Shown: in pieces, positions 60,048 through 64,000 of the stretch
How the letters are laid out: the number at the start of each line of letters is the position of its first letter
Numbering within the stretch: position 1 is the first letter of the stretch
Source: Methanocorpusculaceae archaeon UBA425
Lineage (GTDB): Archaea; Halobacteriota; Methanomicrobia; Methanomicrobiales; Methanocorpusculaceae
DNA: 64,000 nt
Assembly: GCA_002506085.1 (NCBI GenBank)
Contig: DAWV01000008.1
Span: forward strand, 81,628-145,627
Direction: 5' to 3'
Position numbers and translations under genes: made by a program
Notes under the pieces: model-generated
Database searches by the model: none
Told to the model about the DNA's origin: nothing
What the model saw: only the letters and a program-made list of their open reading frames with translations

Positions 60048-61274
60048 TTAGATTATCTTCAATTCGGGAATTGCTGTTACAAACTTTCCGCCCCATTTCC
60101 TGATAAATGCATTTTGCTGCATAATTTCCTCTTTTAGATTCCATGGGAAGATTATCAGATAATCCGGTTTCAATTCTTTGATTTTCTCTGGAGACACCAC
60201 CGGAATATGCGATCCTGGCAAATATCGTCCCTGCTTGTGGGGGGATGCATCGGCAACCACTTTTATCATTCCCTCTCCCTTCACTCCGCAATAATTCAGG
60301 AGCGTGTTTCCTTTCGCAGCCGCTCCATATCCGGCAACTGTTTTTCCCTCTTTTTGTGCCTTTAATAAAAATGCAAGGAAGTTCAATCGAATCTTTTCCA
60401 CACGTTCCTGGAAATTGGCGTATGCATTCAGAGTATTCAGTCCTGCGTTATGCTCTTTTGCCAGAACATCAGATACAGATTTTGAGATGGCAAATCCAGT
60501 ATTATTGTGACATGCATAAATCCGAAGTGACCCCCCGTGCGTGGATAATTCCTCTACGTCATATATTGTTAGACCATGTGCAGCGAATATGCTTTGAACC
60601 GAACCTAATGATAGATAAGAATAGTGTTCATGATAAATTGTATCAAATTGATTTAACCGAAGAAGATTCAGAAGATGCGGAAATTCCATTGTTATTGTTC
60701 CGGAAGTACTAAGGACAATTTTCAGACCCTCAACAAAATCATTGATATCCGGAACATGTGCGAGAACATTATTTCCAATTACTAAATCCTGTTTCTCTCT
60801 TTCTGTAATAATCTGATCTGCCAGTTTTGCACCAAAAAATTCGGGAATAGATTCAACACCTTTCTCTTTTGCAGCGGAAATAGTACTCGTTGATGGTTCA
60901 ATACCAATACAGGAAATACTCTTCATTACAAAAAACTGCAGGAGGTATCCATCGTTAGATGCAATTTCCATTACATGTGACTCTTTTGATAATGAAAGTC
61001 GATCAGTTATCATATCAACATATTTTCGTGCATGCTCTACCCACGATGTTGAATATGAACTGAAATACAGATAGTCATCATCAAAGATTTCAGCAGATGA
61101 AGCATATTCATCCACTTGGACAAGCCAGCAGTGCTTGCAAACCATAATTTTCAGTGGATAGAATGTCTCCGGTTCGTTTAGTTGCTCTTCACGCAGATAG
61201 GCATTTGACGGGGGAGCATTTACTAAATCCAGAACCACATCCTCGATTTCATTACCACAAAATCTACATTTCAT
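60048..61274 (-). CDS. NDP-sugar C-methyltransferase
   Basis: A 408-residue protein. N-terminal zinc-binding region with CRFCGNEIEDVV and CKHCWLVQ, central SAM-binding domain (HVMEIASNDGYLLQFF, about 97-112) and a C-terminal Rossmann domain (GKTVAGYGAAAKGNTLLNYCG, about 314-334). This matches the TylC3/NovU-type enzymes that add a methyl branch at C-3 of 4-keto sugars. Its start overlaps the stop of the 3,5-epimerase-like gene. Confidence 0.9.
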   Translation of the reverse strand: MKCRFCGNEIEDVVLDLVNAPPSNAYLREEQLNEPETFYPLKIMVCKHCWLVQVDEYASSAEIFDDDYLYFSSYSTSWVEHARKYVDMITDRLSLSKESHVMEIASNDGYLLQFFVMKSISCIGIEPSTSTISAAKEKGVESIPEFFGAKLADQIITEREKQDLVIGNNVLAHVPDINDFVEGLKIVLSTSGTITMEFPHLLNLLRLNQFDTIYHEHYSYLSLGSVQSIFAAHGLTIYDVEELSTHGGSLRIYACHNNTGFAISKSVSDVLAKEHNAGLNTLNAYANFQERVEKIRLNFLAFLLKAQKEGKTVAGYGAAAKGNTLLNYCGVKGEGMIKVVADASPHKQGRYLPGSHIPVVSPEKIKELKPDYLIIFPWNLKEEIMQQNAFIRKWGGKFVTAIPELKII

Positions 61275-61831
61275 ATCTTCACTCCAATAATATTTGCATC
61301 TATAAGTGGGTGCTTTGCATCTTTTTCAGATATTTCGCTTATTTCTAGTGGCCATTGAATATTTAGTTTTGGGTCATTGTATCTAAGTGCATTTTCACTC
61401 TCATTGTTGTAGAATTCTGTGTGAAGATATAACATTTCCACGTTGTCATCCAATGACTGGAATCCATGGGCAAAGCCTTCGGGGATTACAAACATATTCA
61501 TTTTCTCCGCAGATAATTCCACACCATGCCATTGAAGATATGTTTTGGAATCCAGCCGCAAATCAATGGCTACATCAAACACTTTTCCTTTAATACACCG
61601 CACAAGTTTCATCTCCGCATGAGGGGGCTTCTGGAAATGCATTCCACGGATAGAGCCTTTCTTCACCGTTCTCGAAAAGTTCACGTTTTTGATATGACGC
61701 TTCCCGAGGAGGGCCGCCAGTTCCTCTTCACAGAACCAGCGGGCAAATGCGCCCCGGTGATCGACGAACGCGTTCGTTTCTACGATGTATAAGCCTTTCA
61801 GCGGTGTTTCGCTGATCGTTAATTTTCCCAT
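61271..61831 (-). CDS. dTDP-4-dehydrorhamnose 3,5-epimerase-like protein
   Basis: A 186-residue cupin of RmlC type: ETNAFVDHRGAFARWFCEEEL near the N-terminus, SIRGMHFQKPPHAEMKLVRCI (about 58-78) and VIPEGFAHGFQSLDD with LYLHTEFYNN near the C-terminus. Given its place after CDP-glucose 4,6-dehydratase it probably epimerises a CDP-4-keto-6-deoxyhexose rather than the dTDP form. Overlaps the C-methyltransferase start by 4 bases. Confidence 0.85.
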   Translation of the reverse strand: MGKLTISETPLKGLYIVETNAFVDHRGAFARWFCEEELAALLGKRHIKNVNFSRTVKKGSIRGMHFQKPPHAEMKLVRCIKGKVFDVAIDLRLDSKTYLQWHGVELSAEKMNMFVIPEGFAHGFQSLDDNVEMLYLHTEFYNNESENALRYNDPKLNIQWPLEISEISEKDAKHPLIDANIIGVKI

Positions 61832-61832
61832 C

Positions 61833-62918
61833 TCAATACTCCAGGTGATTCATATAGGCAGCAATGTCAGCCAGACTCAGTTCTCTGGCATCTGCGCCGG
61901 CATAATAATTCTTATACCATTCGGTAGTTCTCTTCATCGTCTCTTTGACATCCCACTGTTGTTTCCAGCCAAGACCGCTCTCTGCTTTCTTTGAGGACAG
62001 CGTCAAAAAAGCGGCTTCATGCAGATGCTTTGTCTCTGTATCATATTCCACTTTTCCTTTCCCCCATATATTATAGAAGGTGTCGATGATTTCGGCGACC
62101 GTGACTGCAGGGTTGTTCTCTTTCGGACCAAAGTTCCAGCCGTCAGCATACACGGCTGATTTCGTCTGCATCATCTTTGCCGCGAGAAGCATATAGCCGG
62201 AGAGCGGCTCCAGCACATGCTGCCAGGGTCGGACAGCGTTTGGACTTCGAATCTCCAGAGATCTTCCCGAGGTGACCGCACGAACTGCGTCAGGAATGAT
62301 CCTGTCCTCTGCCCAGTCTCCGCCTCCGACAACATTTCCAGCACGAACCGATGCGAGCATCACCCCGTGTTTTGCGATATCTGCAGGCGGGAAAAACGAG
62401 CGGCGGTATGAAGCGACGGAGAGCTCGGCGCAGCCTTTACTTGCACTGTATGGATCATGACCCCCCATCGAGTCGGTCTCGACATAGCCCTCGGCTTTGC
62501 CCACGTTCTCATAACATTTGTCGCTCGTGATCATCACAACCGAACACGGTTTGCCCAGCCTTCGCACCGCATCCATGACATGGATGCTTCCCATTATATT
62601 CGTATCAAATGTTTCTACAGGCTCGGCATATGATTTTCTGACAAGAGGTTGAGCTGCCAGATGAAATATGCAGTCAGGCTGAACGCTCCGGATGTACGTC
62701 GATAGCGTGCTTTGGTCTCTGATGTCGCCTGATTGTTCCGATTTCAGCAGTTCAGAGATGCGAGCCACGGTGTAGTGATTTGGTTCGGTGTTTGGAGGTA
62801 GCGAGTATCCGTGAACTTTTGCTCCTAACATTGAAAGCCATAGTGCGAGCCATGATCCTTTGAATCCTGTATGTCCCGTTATGAGGATAGATTTGTCTTT
62901 GAATGTATCAAAAATCAT
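61833..62918 (-). CDS. rfbG: CDP-glucose 4,6-dehydratase
   Basis: From ATG 62918, which overlaps the stop of the cytidylyltransferase, a 361-residue product (a TTG at 62936 is in frame but unlikely). SILITGHTGFKGSWLALWL (about 11-29), VRKSYAEPVETFDTNIMG, catalytic YSASKGCAEL near 158-167 and RAGNVVGGGDWAEDRIIPD near 193-211. It forms CDP-4-keto-6-deoxyglucose, precursor of 3,6-dideoxy or branched sugars. Confidence 0.93.
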   Translation of the reverse strand: MIFDTFKDKSILITGHTGFKGSWLALWLSMLGAKVHGYSLPPNTEPNHYTVARISELLKSEQSGDIRDQSTLSTYIRSVQPDCIFHLAAQPLVRKSYAEPVETFDTNIMGSIHVMDAVRRLGKPCSVVMITSDKCYENVGKAEGYVETDSMGGHDPYSASKGCAELSVASYRRSFFPPADIAKHGVMLASVRAGNVVGGGDWAEDRIIPDAVRAVTSGRSLEIRSPNAVRPWQHVLEPLSGYMLLAAKMMQTKSAVYADGWNFGPKENNPAVTVAEIIDTFYNIWGKGKVEYDTETKHLHEAAFLTLSSKKAESGLGWKQQWDVKETMKRTTEWYKNYYAGADARELSLADIAAYMNHLEY

Positions 62919-63694
62919 TCTTCCCAGGTTTTCCAAAGTGCATTATTCGTATCCCACATCTCCTGCAACTGCTGTTTGTCACGGAGTGTATCCATGCATT
63001 TCCAGAAACCGGTGTGTTTGTAGGAGTATAATTCTCTATCTTTGGCAAGCTGCTCTAAGGGTGCACGTTCAAATATCGTAGCATCTCCCTCATATATATA
63101 GTCAAAGATTTCCGGTTGAAGAACAAAGAATCCTGCATTGATCCATGCTCCGTCTCCTGCCGGTTTTTCCATAAAATTGCAAATCTCTCCATTTGATTTC
63201 GCATCAATTGCTCCAAACCGCCCCTCAGGCTGGACGGATGTCATGGTGGCGATCTTACCGTGAGCTTTATGGAACTCGACGAGCTCTTTGATATTGACAT
63301 CCGAGACCCCGTCGCCGTAGGTGAGCATGAACGGTTCGTTTCCTACATATTTTTTTGCACGAAGAACACGCCCCCCGGTCATAGTGTTCAGGCCTGTGTC
63401 GATGAGGGTCACTTTCCAGGGTTCACAGTGTTGTTCATGGATAGTCATTTGGTTTTTCTCTAAATCAAAGGTAACATCACTTTGGTGAAGGAAATAGTTG
63501 GCAAAGTACTCCTTTATAATATAACCTTTGTATCCTAAAAGAACAATGAAGTCGTTGTATCCATAGTTGGAATATATTTTCATAATGTGCCAGAGAATCG
63601 GGTGACCGCCAATTTCGACCATTGGTTTTGGGATAACATTGGTTTCTTCGGCAAGGCGGGTGCCCATACCGCCTGCAAGAATAACGACTTTCAT
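62915..63694 (-). CDS. rfbF: Glucose-1-phosphate cytidylyltransferase
   Basis: A 259-residue nucleotidyltransferase of typical RfbF length. LAGGMGTRLAEETNVIPKPM (about 6-25), HIMKIYSNYGYNDFIVLLGYKG, LTYGDGVSDVNI with metal-binding Asp and FWKCMDTLRDKQQLQEMW near the C-terminus. Supplies CDP-glucose to the dehydratase it overlaps. First gene of a minus-strand operon running to the C-methyltransferase. Confidence 0.95.
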   Translation of the reverse strand: MKVVILAGGMGTRLAEETNVIPKPMVEIGGHPILWHIMKIYSNYGYNDFIVLLGYKGYIIKEYFANYFLHQSDVTFDLEKNQMTIHEQHCEPWKVTLIDTGLNTMTGGRVLRAKKYVGNEPFMLTYGDGVSDVNIKELVEFHKAHGKIATMTSVQPEGRFGAIDAKSNGEICNFMEKPAGDGAWINAGFFVLQPEIFDYIYEGDATIFERAPLEQLAKDRELYSYKHTGFWKCMDTLRDKQQLQEMWDTNNALWKTWEE

Positions 63695-63870
63695 AGGATG
63701 TGATATTGGTTTTGGTTTATTATAACGATTGCTGGTTTATAGGGTAGATTGAAAATGCTTTTTAACGAATTTGGAGTGTCAATCAGACAGACTACAAGTT
63801 ATCTAAGGTAAATAGTATACTTATTTCATCTTAAGAGGCAAATACATTAGAAATAATTATCCCATATCAT

Positions 63871-64000
63871 ATGCCCATCCCCTTCATTTCCAATATCATG
63901 CGCATACCCGCAATACAACGTCAGAGTACTCTCTCCCTCCTATCAACGATTGGCATCACCCTTTTTGGATTCATCTCCACCATGCTCTTTTCCCACCTCC
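63871..64000 (+). CDS. Oligosaccharide flippase-like protein, N-terminal part (cut by window edge)
   Basis: An open frame of 43 codons from ATG 63871 to the edge (ATG 63898 is an alternative). The N-terminus IPAIQRQSTLSLLSTIGITL, followed by FGFISTMLFSHL, resembles the first helix of MATE-like polysaccharide flippases (RfbX/Wzx type). Divergent from rfbF across 176 bases with a TATA-like stretch (AGTATACTTATTT) near 63817. Would export the lipid-linked glycan made by this island. Confidence 0.6.
   Translation, partial: MPIPFISNIMRIPAIQRQSTLSLLSTIGITLFGFISTMLFSHL

Overview
The window is archaeal and looks like the chromosome of a methanogen of the order Methanomicrobiales; Methanocorpusculum or a close relative is my best guess, not proven. 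Support: Orc1/Cdc6, RIO2 kinase, EF-1 alpha followed by S10, ATP-dependent DNA ligase, archaeal YchF, archaemetzincin, UPF0146, DUF460, TraB-family protein, archaeal-type CobT and CobS, type IV pilins with archaeal leaders, and TATA-like promoters. No rRNA, tRNA or CRISPR array was recognised.

Layout. 1-502: start of an OGG1-type DNA glycosylase (cut by the window edge) behind a tiny membrane protein. 560-710: first hairpin array. 891-4544: operon of four pilin-like proteins, the last with a PKD-like domain. 5273-7103: acidic zinc-ribbon protein coupled to an Orc1/Cdc6. 7116-19680, mostly minus strand: two lipoproteins, an AddA/AddB-like helicase-nuclease pair, DNA ligase, an MBL-fold hydrolase, an AGCS transporter and a small unknown. 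20038-27281, mostly plus strand: RIO2, DUF460, ThiL-like kinase, UPF0146, archaemetzincin, a stand-alone Cas1 homologue and YchF. 27408-34784: paired YdjM-like membrane proteins, nitroreductase, methyltransferase, TraB/YkgJ/CobT operon, CobS and a Cys-containing small protein. 34947-36571: EF-1 alpha and S10. 36681-38250: two hairpin arrays bracketing an orphan ribbon-helix-helix-like gene. 38296-48086: Agl23-like glycosyltransferase, a very large DUF4011/helicase/Vsr-like/DUF3320 protein (a defence-type architecture), an amino-acid ABC transporter without its binding protein, DUF5654 and a nitrilase-family enzyme. 48112-64000: surface-glycan island, much of it more AT-rich.

The glycan island combines a GDP-mannose to GDP-L-fucose to alpha-1,2-fucosyltransferase route (ManC, two Gmd paralogues, fucose synthase, GT11) with a CDP-glucose route (RfbF, RfbG, a 3,5-epimerase-like protein, a C-methyltransferase, a PLP aminotransferase and an acyltransferase), which points to a branched 6-deoxy or amino sugar. 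A flippase-like gene begins at the right edge. The island shows remodelling: a decayed copy of a glycosyltransferase start, a remnant of an rmlC/short-chain dehydrogenase junction, and a direct repeat bracketing the second gmd.

The most unusual structure is a family of modular hairpin arrays (about 562-707, 19741-19974, 36681-36956, 37949-38250, plus a partial copy at 8125-8140). Short hairpins of two types are strung together. Their flanks are constant and their stems vary with compensating changes on both arms, which is a signature of selection for pairing in RNA or single-stranded DNA. No associated protein was identified. The second highlight is the stand-alone Cas1 homologue, translationally coupled to archaemetzincin, in which the usual catalytic histidine position appears to be tyrosine.
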